Positions 42,820 to 54,171 of a stretch of DNA of 64,000 nt are shown piece after piece (position 1 is the stretch's first letter; each line of letters opens with the position of its first letter). Under the pieces are notes generated by a model that worked only from the letters and a program-made list of their open reading frames with translations, had not been told where the DNA came from and made no database searches. The stretch comes from Shinisaurus crocodilurus (lineage: Eukaryota; Chordata; Lepidosauria; Squamata; Shinisauridae), in contig CM037876.1 of the NCBI GenBank assembly GCA_021292165.1, positions 210,821,825 through 210,885,824 of the forward strand, given 5' to 3'. The translations under genes and the position numbers were made by a program.

Positions 42820-44348
42820 AACGTTTTTCATCTATCATATGCATGTAGTACAGAGCAGGGGGGAGCTCATAGAATTTGTGTTGTTCACCAGCTAAGCTTC
42901 ACATAGGTCAAGGGTGGGCAGAAGGTAGATCAGGATCTCTGAGTGATTAGCAGGAGATCATCAAGGGTTTCTGGCTCCCAATGGTCTATAATACCAATAT
43001 CTAAAAAAGCTTTCCTCCCTAAATTAGGTTATTGGTGGGGAGAAAGCTAGGAGGGAAACCAGGAGTGGATTTTTGTGTGAAAGGATTTGTGAGCTTGGTT
43101 CTGGTACTGATCACAAATCTCTGGGCTGAGCCTGTGCTTGGTGGCACCTTTGTTCCTTAATCCTTAGAGTATGTCCACTGGCCTGAGTCACTACTTTGCA
43201 TTAGTTGCTGGATCTCAGGTTTCTAATAAAATACAAAGTTGATACCCCAAGCCTGTGGTCTGCCCACCATTGACATAGGTGGTTTGTGCATGAGGTAGTC
43301 CTGTGGAGTTTTTCCATCTGTGTGCATGCCATTTCCACAGCAAGCACAAGGAGGGGAAAGCATACCCAAGAGTGAAAAAGTCGTCTCCCTGCCTCAACCA
43401 GGAAAAGTGTGTTCTTTATTCAAGTCTACCTGAAACCTTGAGACAAAACTCTATTTTTTTCAACCTTTCACAGGAAAATGAGGGCAGATCAAAGTGGCCG
43501 GCAAGTCTTCTTGTTCACACTGGCTCTCCTTTTTAAAAGGAAAGGACAGGAAATAGAAAAGATACTCTGACAATCCTATTACTGCTGTTTATGTTCTAGC
43601 TGAAACATGCCAGAACTGACCTGGCACTATACGTTTGCCGTCTACTGCCTTTTTACTAGTGTAAGCTGCACTGCACCAGAACTTTTTTAAAGGGGCTAAA
43701 AAAGAAGAAAAAGTGACCAATCTGGAGATTCTGTCCTCTGGAGAGAAGCTAGATGAAAGAAAAGCTTTGAAGACCTCAGGTGTATTGTTCTTGTGACCAC
43801 AGAAAAGGAGATGTAGAAATACAAACAAGTGGAGCATCCCTGTTGCTTCAGTTGGTTCCAGTGGTACCTTCTTTTCTTGACCTTGTGGCCTATTGTCTGA
43901 CTGACTGAATTGCGACCAGCAATCTCTGAAGGCAAGTGTCTCTACAGAGGTTCTTACCACTACTTATTTTCTGTCATTCCATATTTGTTGTGTAGCCTGC
44001 TGCTGAAATTGGTAGCTTCACAGAGGCATACATGAACTTAAAGGCAACCATTAGAGGCTTGATCCTGAACCTCTGAAGCCAATGAGAATTGGGCCATTAA
44101 TTCAAAAGGGGGCAAGGCTGAATCTAAAGTAAAGGTTCAGCAGATTAAAATAAGAGGAGTGCGGAAAATGCACTCTGTGTGCTTTATACTCTTTGTATGG
44201 CACACATACTATATTGCCATTAGCTACGGTTATACTTATTTTAGTCTATTAAAAATATGAGCAGCAGCTACAAGTTCCGGATGACCTTGTCATTCAATAT
44301 TTCAAAGGCAGAATACTAACATGAAACACAACTATATGGCATGTCGAT
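42820..44348. other. Non-coding stretch, nothing firmly recognised
   Basis: AAGGGTGGGCAGAAGGTAGA near 42910 resembles the start of a hAT-like element, but no right end was found. No gene. Confidence 0.35.
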
Positions 44349-44395
44349 TATATAAATGCAAAGGGTATATGAATAACCCTTTGCATTTATATAAC
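44349..44395. repeat. Short perfect hairpin
   Basis: TATATAAATGCAAAGGGT and its reverse complement ACCCTTTGCATTTATATA surround a loop of about nine bases. It directly borders the hAT-like element at 44401. Confidence 0.85.
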
Positions 44396-44400
44396 TTGCA

Positions 44401-45460
44401 AGGTCTGGCCTGAAACATTTTGCTTCCTGAGGTGAAGGACGAAATGATGCCCCTTCTTGTTATGGAATCTGACTGGACTGTAAGTTGAATAGTGTGAAGG
44501 ACACCAACCCTCCAGGGTAGGCCACAGCCCCAATGTTCTCTGGGCTGGCACCCACCCTCCCAGGGTCCCGTACACCAAACCGGTGTAGCAGCCCAACCTT
44601 TAGACAAAGAATACACGCCAAGCTTAAGATGGAGACTTTATTAAAAATAAAATGAAAAAAGTTAAGCAGTGTAGGGTCTCCAATTGTCCAATACAAGTAA
44701 AACAATCCCTTATAAGAAAGGGCTAAAAGAGGGTAAGGGAAAGGAGGTGAGGTAGTTGTTGTGAGGAAAAGGGAATGGGAATAAGAAGGGACTCTAAAAG
44801 GATATAAAAACAAACCCCAAAAGGGCTGCAAAACAGAGTAAGTCAAACCAGGCCTAGCTTCTCCTAGCTATCCTGACAGAACGGCATACCTGCCCAGATG
44901 GAACTCCCACAGCATTCAAGCCCCAAGGAAGAACACTGAAGCCTTCTTCCCTGGCTCCTTTATTTCCACCAGGGACCATTTTCCCGCCCAGCTTTCACCA
45001 ATCCTGTCTTCCTGGCTGTCGAAGGAGGAGCCCCCGGCTTTCTCAGCTGCGGACACTTCTCATGACTTCATCCCAATTAACGCCTGACCTTGCTTCTCAG
45101 CTCTGCAGACCATCCTTATCTCCCAGGTGCTCCCAGCCACCCTCCCAACACATTCCACAAAAGACTAAAGTAAAAATCCGTTAGCTAAACAGCAATGGGG
45201 GGGGGGAAGGGACAGGGACATCTAACATGTTTTCCACTACAAATCCCAACTACTACATGTCCCATCTTCACAAATAGTACTTCAAAAGTGGTGATGGGAC
45301 AACATCTTCCACTGTTCCTGAGGAGAGTTAGGGTAGGTTAGGGGGTGCAGAGCAGGCTAATGTAGGGGATTCAGGGAGAATGTTGAGGGGATGCTGCCAC
45401 CCCTGGCATCTGCTGGCTGAGGCAGCCACCTCACTCTGCCTAATGGTAGGGCTGGCCCTA
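44401..45460. mobile_element. hAT-like element interrupted by an LTR
   Basis: The left end AGGTCTGGCCTGAAACATTT, then TGCTTCCTGAGGTGAAGGAC, and the right end GGCAGCCACCTCACTCTGCC, then TAATGGTAGGGCTGGCCCT, are the two ends of the same family as 14965-15237, in inverted order. LTR-like sequence (44584-45150) sits between them. No clear 8-bp duplication. Confidence 0.55.
44584..45150 (-). mobile_element. Candidate LTR nested in the hAT-like element
   Basis: Starts TGTAGCAGCCC and ends CCCTCCCAACA on the plus strand, so it reads TGTTGGGAGG...GCTACA on the minus strand. A minus-strand AATAAA is in TTTTTAATAAAGTCTCC near 44640, suitably close to the 3' end of a minus-strand LTR. The 567-bp size is reasonable. 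Flanking 5-mers do not match, and sequence just outside the 44584 end could include a little internal sequence. Confidence 0.45.
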
Positions 45461-45582
45461 TAAACATCAGTGAGTCAAAGCACATCACATACATTATCCC
45501 AGTAAGCCATAAGGCAACCCTGTAGAATACATCAGTATTAATTCCATATTGCATAGGGGACAAGCGGAAAGAATATTGGCTG

Positions 45583-45935
45583 TGCTGGTTGCAACCAAAG
45601 GCCCATCTAGTCTAACATCCCGTTTTCCACGGCACAATATTTGGCTGTATGTTTCTGGGAACCCCACACCCAGGACACGAACATGATTGCTTCCTCCTAC
45701 TATCAGCTTCACAGCAACTGGTACTCACTCTGGCATACTAATTCTGAATCTGGAGGCTCCATTTAGCCATTATAGCTAGTAGCTGTTGATAGATCAATCC
45801 TCCATGACCGTCTCTATTCCCCATAATCCATCTAAGCCCAAAAGCCATCAGCACACCTTAAGGAAGAGAATTCCATAAGTGAAGGATGCATTGCATAAAA
45901 AGCTGCTTTCTCCTGTCTGCTCTCAGTCTGTTGTC
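45583..45935 (-). mobile_element. CR1 LINE 3' fragment
   Basis: The reverse complement reads as the CR1 tail: TATGGAATTCTCTTCC, AATGGCTAAATGG and ACTAGATGGGCC-like phrases in the same order as in the clear copy at 54966-55503. Diverged and 5'-truncated. Confidence 0.65.
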
Positions 45936-45987
45936 AAACAATAGACCCACCCATCCCAAGGTCTAGTCTTATATACTTTCTTTACAC

Positions 45988-46329
45988 CAGGGGTGGGGGG
46001 ACTTGTAGCCTTCCAGATGTTGATGGACTACAACTCCAATCATTCCTGGCCATTGGCCATGCTAGGTGGGACTGAAGGGAATTGGAGCACAACATCCATA
46101 GGGACACATGTGTTGCATCTTTATAGTTAATAGGCACTTCCTTGTTTTGAGTTATGGAAAGGTTTGGTTTGTCCCTAGAGGGCCCCAGTAGGGGAAGGGG
46201 GAGGTAGGAGAAGAGAAGGAGAGAGAAAGAAGGACGAAGTGAGTGGAAGGGAAAATGTGGTTAATAAGAGTTTAGAAATAAAGTCCTTCTTTCTGAGATG
46301 AAAATACAAAAGAGGTTCCCCCACCACTG
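45988..46329. mobile_element. hAT-like element carrying LTR-like interior
   Basis: CAGGGGTGGGGGGAC at the left and GTTCCCCCACCACTG at the right form inverted ends. Flanking 8-mers CTTTACAC (45980-45987) and CTCTAAAT (46330-46337) agree at 5 of 8. The left interior, CCTTCCAGATGTTGATGGAC and TACAACTCCAATCATTCC, is a phrase common in reptile repeats. The right interior (46130-46310) with AGAAATAAAGTCCTTC looks like an LTR end. Confidence 0.5.
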
Positions 46330-46573
46330 CTCTAAATCATACATGACTCTATACGTCTACTCATCTCTCCCTTAATTATCTTTTTTTTCTAAACCAAAAA
46401 ACCTCAAACACTTTACTGTTTCCTCATAGGGAACGTTCTTGAACCCTTGATCATTCTGGTTGCCCTTTTCTACATCTCTTCCAGCTCCACAATATCTTTT
46501 TTGAGATAGGACTAACCAGAACTGTACACAGTATTCCAAATGCAGCCATGCTACACAGATTTGTATAAGACTA

Positions 46574-46824
46574 CAGTCATGCCTTGGACTGAGAGCATAA
46601 TTCGTTCCGGAAACGTGCTTGTAATCCAAAACACTCTTATATCAAAACGAAATCCCCCCAAAAAAATTTGTACAGAGATTTTTAATTTAATCCGTACTAC
46701 AGTACTTGTCTTGCAAGACGTCGCTTGTATATCAAGCAAAAAATAAATTAAATAAATATTTAAAAATTTGCTTGTCTTGCAAAACGCTCTCAAACCAAGT
46801 TACTTGCAATCCAAGGAATTACTG
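46574..46824. mobile_element. TA-flanked MITE (Tc1/mariner-like), copy 2
   Basis: Starts CAGTCATGCCTTGGACTGAG and ends CCAAGGAATTACTG, with TA on each side (46572-46573, 46825-46826). It is the reverse complement of 20197-20446 with scattered differences. 251 bases, no transposase. Confidence 0.85.
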
Positions 46825-46826
46825 TA

Positions 46827-48682
46827 TTATCTTGACCTCCTTATTTTTGATATCCCAGGTTGGAGAGAGATTCTGGGAGTTCTTCACAGTCTGCTTGGCT
46901 TTTCTTTATTCTAAATACGGTAATTTGAATTTAAAAAATGACTGGAATAACATAATGATTTTCCCCTTGCACACCCCTAAATAGTTTCCAAACCCGTTGT
47001 CAAGTAACACAATTTTGTAGCAGCAAATATTAATAGGTTAATCTCAACAACATGTTGCATCCTTAGAAATGCATGTAATATTGGCCTCTAAGTGCATCCA
47101 TGCTGAAAATAGGCAGTATAAATTCAACAGAGTTAGGTAAAGGAATTCTACTTTAGGCTGTTCTTCCCCAGCTGAAAAATGCTGGGGGACCACTACTATG
47201 GTTGAGCATGCAGTTTCAAATGCAGGAGCAAAGGACAGTAAATGGAAACAAAAGTAGTCCCCATGGGCCAAAAGATCAAAAGCACAAGGACAGAGGAACA
47301 GCAAAAGCACTATATCATGGCATACACAATATATGCCCCTCATCAAAGTTTCATATTTTTCTAGGCAGCAATGTACTCAAGTAAACAAGCTCCTTTGCAA
47401 AAGCAAACAACGGAATGAAGGAGGAATCACCAGAGGCAAGGGGAAATTAATGGCTAAGAACCTGCCCCAGGAACTTCACTCTCACAATTCCTACAGGTAC
47501 TTCCGGTTCATCAAGCTGGCCTAAGTTACAATGAGGTGCGCTAGTCCCTCATTGTTGCTGTATGTCTTGTTCTCTTCACTGACTACTAACTTGTGTGTAA
47601 GTGTGTGGGGTGGGGGGAAATAAAAAATCTTAATACTAAGAGCACATAAAGATGCATTCATTCAGTGTACCCCAAGATTCCTGGATTCCAGGAGTAGATG
47701 TGGTGGGAGGAAGGAAGAGGAAAAGTATGAAGATTACAGTTAAAAGGACCATGGATTGTATGTAGGATTAGGATGTGTAAAGAGTGGAGTAGAGTATTTG
47801 GCTGGAGATAGGTAATTGTTTTAAGAGTGGCAAAGGAAGTAAGATAGAGGCCTTGCGGCCTGTAATACACAGACATTGTTTTTCTTCTTTGCTAAAACAG
47901 GTTTGATTGAAGAACTTCTAAACTGACCAAAGATGATGCTATGGGAACATTGTGCATACTGATAATTTCCATACTAAGGTTCCATGCATGCATAAGTGTG
48001 CACATGAGAGAGAACATGATGGAGGGAACTGGGGTTCATCTTTGGGTATGCACGTTAAAAAAAGTGGACTATGGCATGGTTACAGAGATGATAGGCGTAC
48101 AGATTCATGCCTGCTCTACCTGTAGCACGTTAAACCATCCTGAGTGAGAAAAAATATGTGTATGTATGAATTCAGGACTGGAAGGAAAGTCAGCTTGTGA
48201 GAGTGAGAAGGAAGGAGTGTAGCCAAGTAGATGAGAAGATTGTGTGAGTGGAGAGAATTATGAAGGATGGGTATTCTGTGCCCATGATTGAGAGATGCCT
48301 CATTGCCTTCAAGATCTGTGCTTGTGTCTTGGAGTGGTGAAGAACTGAAGGGGAGCTGCAAAGCCTTTGCACCAAAACCTGAACTGATCGTTGTCGCAGC
48401 TGACATTTCAGTGGTTGATGCTCCCCAGCAAGGAGACATAGCATTAAATGCCAGAGAAGGCATAAGACACAGATGTCCCCCTTTCTATTTGTCCTTTGGG
48501 GGAGTGTGGCAGTTTTATTTATGTGGACTTATGTGGCTGTGGACATGGGTTGTTCTCATTTATAAATTACTTGGGTCACTGCACTACCATTTAAGCAACC
48601 CTATGCACACTTACTGGGGGGTAAGACTATGTCAATTCAGTGGGTCTTCACTTCCAGATTATTTATATAATCTGGAATATAA
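46827..48682. other. Non-coding stretch, nothing recognised
   Basis: A 167-codon frame at 48288-48791 runs into a CTAT microsatellite and shows no known motif. The rest is mixed-composition DNA. Confidence 0.35.
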
Positions 48683-48708
48683 TCTATCTATCTATCTATC
48701 TATCTATA
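48683..48708. repeat. (CTAT)n microsatellite
   Basis: About six CTAT units. Confidence 0.9.
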
Positions 48709-50580
48709 TAAATCAATCAGGGCAGGGGTACATAGCATTTTTAACATGGGGGCCACATTGTCCCCCACCAGATTCACTGTGGGTTGGGTGATGTCACTGT
48801 CTCCTCCTCTGCTTCTCCCCCCCTTTTCTTCTCTCCATGCTAGGAGAGGCACATGGTTACACTGCATGTCTAGTTTGATCCTGCAACTCAAGGCCCAAGA
48901 AGTGGACTCCTGGCATAGCATCGCACAGGCTAGGATCTAAGTATGGATGAATCAATCTATTCCAGTCCATGTCAGTTTCACATATATTCAGTCATTAGCC
49001 TTTTCTATCCAATTTCCACATCCATCTGTGATTTTTTTAAACACACACACACACACACACACTTATTTCCATACACATTTTCCCCCAACATGTGCATTTT
49101 GTAAGCAATTTCCCCTAATATATGCATTTCTGTATACGGCTTCCTCTAATACATGTATTTTTGTCAGTGATATTCTCCAATATACATACTTTTGTCCACA
49201 CTTTTTGAGCTGAGAATTGCATCACCTGTGGAGAAGCATACAATTCAAAGAATGACAGTGTTTAGATCTGCATATACGTAGTTTCCGCAGTAGTGCAAAT
49301 TAGGTTGGTTCACTTAAAAATGCAGCCCAAAGTTTCCCCTCATACTTGCTAGGTTCTGTCTCAAGAGTGTTTCCTGTATGTTTAGAAGTATCTTGCAGTT
49401 GCCTCACACAGATAGAGAAGTAGCAGTTGTAGTACAAGACTCTGCTTGTTCTCCAACATGGGGGGGAGGCAGGGCTGACTGCTTTTACAGGGCTTCCTGC
49501 TCCTGCCACCGCTGCTGAATTTGTTGCCACAGTGGAAGCCACCCGGGGGGGCACAATTCTTCTTGCAAATAAGGCGTGCACTCCTTGCACATCTTGTTTG
49601 CAAGGAAAACTGCTGGGTTGTTGTTTTTGCTGCTATCACTGTAGCATATTCAGTGGTGGCAATTTTGTCGGTAGGGGTGGGGTGCCACCAGGGGGCAATG
49701 CAGTCCACAAGCCCCAGAAGTTGCCCACCCCTGAGCTACATGGTGTGTGTGTCTGTGTCTGTGCATATGTGTGTATGGAATCAGGAGGCCCACATCAAAC
49801 ACATGACCGTTTGTAGAATTGTGGTAGTATAAGAAAGCAAACATGGGGTTTTTGCTTGATTTTCGTGCATGCAGAGACCTAATAAGAAGCCGAACCAAAT
49901 TTAAAATAATTTAAAACATGCAAAGCTCATTTTGCTTCTCCACTAGAGAGTTGCCTTATGGAAAATGACCAGGAATTAATAGGGGAAATAATGCTGTTGA
50001 GTGAAGAAAGTGGATTGAGTACCTTTTTTTCTTTTTTAAAAATTCATTTTGTTAGTCCCATAGCTGGGAAGTGTGAAAGCTCTCAGCTTCTAAATTGGAG
50101 CTTCTTAAAGAACAAGCCCAATTGCCACCTTGCTGACTCGTCAAGTTTGTCTTTGCTATTGTTGGTCAGAGAGCAATCAATGGAATTGACAAATGGCACT
50201 GAATGCCAAGTCAGCCCTACGGAGGTTTAGATTAGGGAGATTTGTACAGTACATGAAAGAGTCAAAAGGCAAAGAAGTAGAAATAAAAGCTATTGACTGG
50301 GAAGTGTATGCAGAAGCAGGAAGGCAAGCAATGAAAAGGATGGGATGATAAACATCAAGGGCCAGTTGGTCAGATAGGAACAATCCAATTCTCTCTGGCA
50401 TTTTATGGGCTATAATTTAGAGCAGGTTGTTGATGAGGATGAGGATGAGGATGATTATTATTATTATTTCATTTCTATACTATCCAATAGCTGAAGCTCT
50501 CTCACAAAAATACACATCACAATACAAGATAATAAAAACGTAAGCTAATATCTCTAACTTACAAAATTTAAAACAATTTA
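48709..50580. other. Non-coding stretch with repeat fragments
   Basis: An AC run lies at 49040-49062. 49070-49200 has the ATGCATTT..GTAAGC / ATACATGTATTTTTGT phrases of the unnamed AT-rich repeat. GTTGCCCACCCCTGAGC near 49722-49738 is a right end of the hAT-like CAGGGGTGG family without a clear left end. No gene. Confidence 0.35.
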
Positions 50581-50652
50581 GGGTGCAATCTTATGAACGT
50601 TTAGACAGAAAAAAGTCCTACAACTCCCAGCATTCCCCAGCCAGCCATAGTG
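50581..50652. mobile_element. Half copy of the 'GGTGCAATCCTATGCATG' palindromic MITE
   Basis: GGGTGCAATCTTATGAACG, TTTAGACAGAAAAAAGTCC and TACAACTCCCAGCATTCCC match the arm of 10326-10457. The complementary arm is absent. Confidence 0.65.
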
Positions 50653-50832
50653 CCCTTAAACAGCTAAACCATTTACAGTAAGATACTGGACCTGATAGAA
50701 ACAACTGACATAAATGCCCCATCATATGCCATCAAATGCCTGGGAGTAGAGGAGAGTCTTAACCTGGTGGTAAAAAAGATAACAGTGTTGGTGCCAGGCA
50801 GACCTCAGTGGGGAGAGCATTCCATAATCAGT

Positions 50833-51262
50833 TAGGGATGTATGTGAAGTTCGGGGGGGGGGGAGCTCCGTTAAATCGCGGAGCTCGACCCCCCCGACCC
50901 CCCACGCAACCAACCTTCCTCCTCTTGACGCACCCCATGAATCTCCAGGACCCTGAAGTGATGTAACATCGCGTCACTTCCTGGTCCCTGGCGCTGCGTT
51001 TTTTAACGTAAATACCAGGGCAACCCACCTAAAATGGCTGCGATTTGCCATTCGCAGCCGTTTTTAGATAGTTTACCCTGGTATCTATGTTAAAAACACA
51101 GCGTCAGGGACCCGGAAGTGACACAACGGGATCCCTGTCATGTCACTTTCGGGTCCAGGAATTGTGGACGAGCAGGCGGGGTGATTGGGAACACCCCCGC
51201 GAAAAGTAGGGAAGGCCGATGAGCACACGCACACGCATGCGTGCAAAAAATTGGTTTTTCCA
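50833..51262. mobile_element. GC-rich fold-back element, 'TAGGGATGT' ends
   Basis: Ends TAGGGATGTATGTGAAG and GGTTTTTCCACATCCCTT are inverted. The interior folds back: about 50950-51035 and 51050-51135 are reverse complements (GGTCCCTGGCGCTGCG / CGCAGCGTCAGGGACC type) around GCTGCGATTTGCCATTCGCAGC. No 8-bp duplication found and no protein frame. A partial copy is at 26592-26850. Confidence 0.65.
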
Positions 51263-51313
51263 CATCCCTTTTAAAACCACTAAAGCACATGATGACCCTC
51301 ATTGGCACTCAAG

Positions 51314-51679
51314 ATAGGGATGTGCCACGAACCGGGGGGGGGGGCTCGTGCTCTCCGCTGGCTTGGCTCTCCGCGGGGGCTGCCCCCCCTCGATCTTCTG
51401 AGCGGTGTGTAGCAGTTCTCTGCACCACTCGAGCTGCCGTCGCTGGTCCCATTGCATCAAATCCGGCCCCAGAAGTGACGCACCTGCGCAGGTTCCCGTC
51501 GCATCACTTCCGAGTCCGGATGTGATGCGACGGGACCGGTATGGGCGGCGCGGGCGGCTCGCCGGGGAGAGGCGAGCCACCACTGGATAAGGTAGGCCCA
51601 TAGGCCCGCACAAGCCCCGCGCGGACGTGAGCGGGGCCGATTTCAGCCTGCTACGCCCACGCGGGGTGAACAGTTACAT
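51314..51679. mobile_element. Second GC-rich fold-back element, 'TAGGGATGT' ends
   Basis: Ends TAGGGATGTGCCACGAACC and CAGTTACATCCCTA. The inner hairpin CCCGTCGCATCAC / GTGATGCGACGGG is at about 51497-51537. It lies only about 50 bases from the previous element and has the same terminal motif but a largely different interior. No coding frame. Confidence 0.55.
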
Positions 51680-51804
51680 CCCTACAACGGAGTACGGAGC
51701 ACAAAACTCCTTGCTTGTCAAGTTCTCACTATGCCACACTAGGGGTAGGTTCACACATTAGCATTGCTGCACAGAAGCTGTTACCAGATCCCCAGCCGCA
51801 TCTA

Positions 51805-51812
51805 CATATTTG
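51805..51812. repeat. hAT target site duplication, left
   Basis: CATATTTG, repeated exactly at 52500-52507. Confidence 0.9.
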
Positions 51813-52499
51813 CAGGGATGGGGACTCGGACTCCAGGACTCGACTCGTGAGTCGGACTGAGTCCCCCCCTCTGACTCGAGTCAGACTCGAGTCCCAATAT
51901 TTTTAATGGGACTCGAGACTCGACTCGGGACTCGAGACCAAGGACTCGTGTTCCAAAATTGTGTTCCTCAAATGCAACATGGATAGGTTTTAGGAAGTAC
52001 AGCAAGTTTATTTTTTTAAAATCATTTTCCTAAAATGCAACCTTTCAGACATTTTGGGTTTGGCTGCCTCTGCCTGCCTGTTTGGGGTTCCCAAACAGCC
52101 TCCTCTGCCTGCCTGGTCTCTTCTTAACCAGTTCCACAGTTTGAATTGTCCAAGACAAAGGTCTCTGCCTGCCTGCTTTGGGGTTCCCTGCCTCCTCTGC
52201 CTGTCTGGTTATTTTGGGTTTGTCTGCCTGGTCTGTTCTTGCCAAAATCAGTTGCAGAGTTTTGAAATAAAAAGGCACACTTGTGCCTAGAATTTATTTA
52301 AGCCACACATCTGAAGTAGCCTTATTTTGTTGGGGGAAAACCCATTGATTTTAATAGGGACTCGTGGAGTCAGCTTTGGGAGGGACTCGTGACTCAGTCA
52401 CCATTTTGGACCAAGGACTTGGACTCGGACTTGAGACTCGGGTCCAAAGACTTGTGACTCAACTCATGACTCGAGACCAAGGACTCTTTAACATCCCTG
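51813..52499. mobile_element. hAT transposon with ACTCG-rich ends
   Basis: Bounded by exact 8-bp duplications (CATATTTG), which defines the hAT superfamily. Ends are CAGGGATG...CATCCCTG. Both subterminal zones are packed with ACTCG and its complement: about ten ACTCG in 51830-51950 and about five in 52358-52490. The middle (52030-52280) has CTGCCTGCCTGTTTGGGG and CTTGCCAAAATCAG phrases, some repeated. It has no transposase, so it is non-autonomous. The dense ACTCG sites are likely transposase-binding repeats. Confidence 0.85.
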
Positions 52500-52507
52500 C
52501 ATATTTG
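52500..52507. repeat. hAT target site duplication, right
   Basis: CATATTTG directly following CATCCCTG. Confidence 0.9.
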
Positions 52508-52640
52508 AGGTTGCCTTATAATAGAGCCAAAAATTTGGTCCTAGCTCAGTGCTGTCTCTAATAACTTGTAGAGGGTGTCCAAGGTCTCCAGGGGATGTCT
52601 TTCCTTGTCATATATCTTCTTTGTGTCTTTTTATTTTAAC

Positions 52641-52706
52641 TGGCAATGCCAGGAATTGAACCCAGGACTTCCTGCATGCAAACCACTGGGCTATAGCTTC
52701 TTCCCA
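52641..52706 (-). mobile_element. tRNA-Ala-headed SINE fragment
   Basis: The reverse complement contains GTTTGCATGCAGGAAGTCC and GGGTTCAATTCCTGGC, the head of the SINE seen at 13234 and 53636. The body is missing. Confidence 0.7.
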
Positions 52707-53635
52707 TGGAACAGAGGATTAGAACCCCCAACAGTGACCATCTCCATATGAGAGCACCCTTTGTAACACATGGAGCTTTCTTGTGCTGTGGTTTGCCTAG
52801 CAGTATAGGGGAAGGGATTCATCCTGTACACTGAAGACATTTATTCTGGAACATTTATTGTGGTATAATGGGGGTAGGGCGGCAAAATCTGCAGATCCCC
52901 ATGCTGGGCTGCTACACAGGAATGGCTTCCATGTAGTAATAGCCTGCCACACTGTACTATATAATTGCCTTCTACATGGCAATTATAATGTGGCCCCAAT
53001 GTTCTATGGCATAAATAGTTCTTACTTTCTAAAATGATAGGTGTCTGGGCTCAAGGCTTTGATCAACCTAAACAATGGGGCTTTTCTACATGAGGCTGTT
53101 AATCCGCTGTACCTGCTTTTAGTTTCTTCACAGAACTGAGATCCAAGCACTACATGAGGAGTGTTTCAGTTTCCTGCGTTTCCATTACAAAACCTCTAGG
53201 TGGCACTGTGGTATAGTGGAATAGCACAAATACACAAATAGAAGCAGCGTTTTCTTTCACTTTCAGAAATAATACCACATTTTCCATTCTCTAAAAAAAC
53301 TTGCGGTAGGCGCTGTTTACAGACAGAAGCAAAATTAGAGGGCCACGCGATGTCATCTAAAGAACCCATAAACAACTGTGAGTAGGGAATGACGAATGCA
53401 CAACAAATGCCTTGTGTAGAAATGCTCATTGTCTCTGTGATTTTTAATAGCTGGCCTGCTTGACCTCACTGATTCCATGTTATGAGTACAGAACACTGAG
53501 AAACAGGAACACATGTCAGCCTGCAAACGTAGTCTGCCTGTAATCATTCCGTTTGTCAAAGGTATCTCATTTCCTCTATCAGATTTCCCAGTCAGGTAAT
53601 TGCTGGGTCTGTATCTATTTGAATGAATAAAAGGA
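52707..53635. other. Non-coding stretch, nothing recognised
   Basis: No repeat or gene signal was seen. Confidence 0.35.
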
Positions 53636-53818
53636 GGACCCGAAGCTCAATAGTAGAGCACATGCATTGTATGCAGAAGATCCTGGGTTCAGTTCCTGGC
53701 ACCTCCAGTTTAAATGGATGAGCTAGCAGGAGAGCCACTACCAATCAGTGTAGGCAATACTGGACTAGATGGACAAATAATCCAACCTCCGATATCAGGC
53801 AGCTCCCTGTGTTCCTAA
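53636..53818 (+). mobile_element. tRNA-Ala-headed squamate SINE, diverged
   Basis: GAAGCTCAATAGTAGAGCAC, a B-box GGTTCAGTTCC at 53686-53696, then AGAGCCACTACCAATCAG, AATACTGGACTAGATGGAC and CAGCTCCCTGTGTTCC, in the order of the 13234 copy. Confidence 0.75.
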
Positions 53819-54126
53819 TCAGTGCATTGTTACCTGAATGATGTGACACCAGGACCATGACGACCTGGTCTTCCTTCCCCAGAATCTTCATGTTTAGAAG
53901 GGTGTTGGCACCAGTGATGTTTTTTCTGTGTTCCCTGGCCCCAGTGCCTGCCTCAGAACCAAACAGAATTGTTCCATGGCAACTCCATATCAGATCTTTT
54001 AAGATACCTCTAACAAATGGACTGGTTCCATAACTACAAGCTCTCAGATGCTGCTTAGGAATGGATATGACACCAATTCTTCTTCTAAGATGAATAAACT
54101 AGACATATTATTCTTTCTGTTTCATA

Positions 54127-54171
<45 letters not shown>

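Noticed and set aside
48288..48791. 167-codon open frame
   Set aside because: No domain or signal is recognised and it runs into a CTAT repeat.
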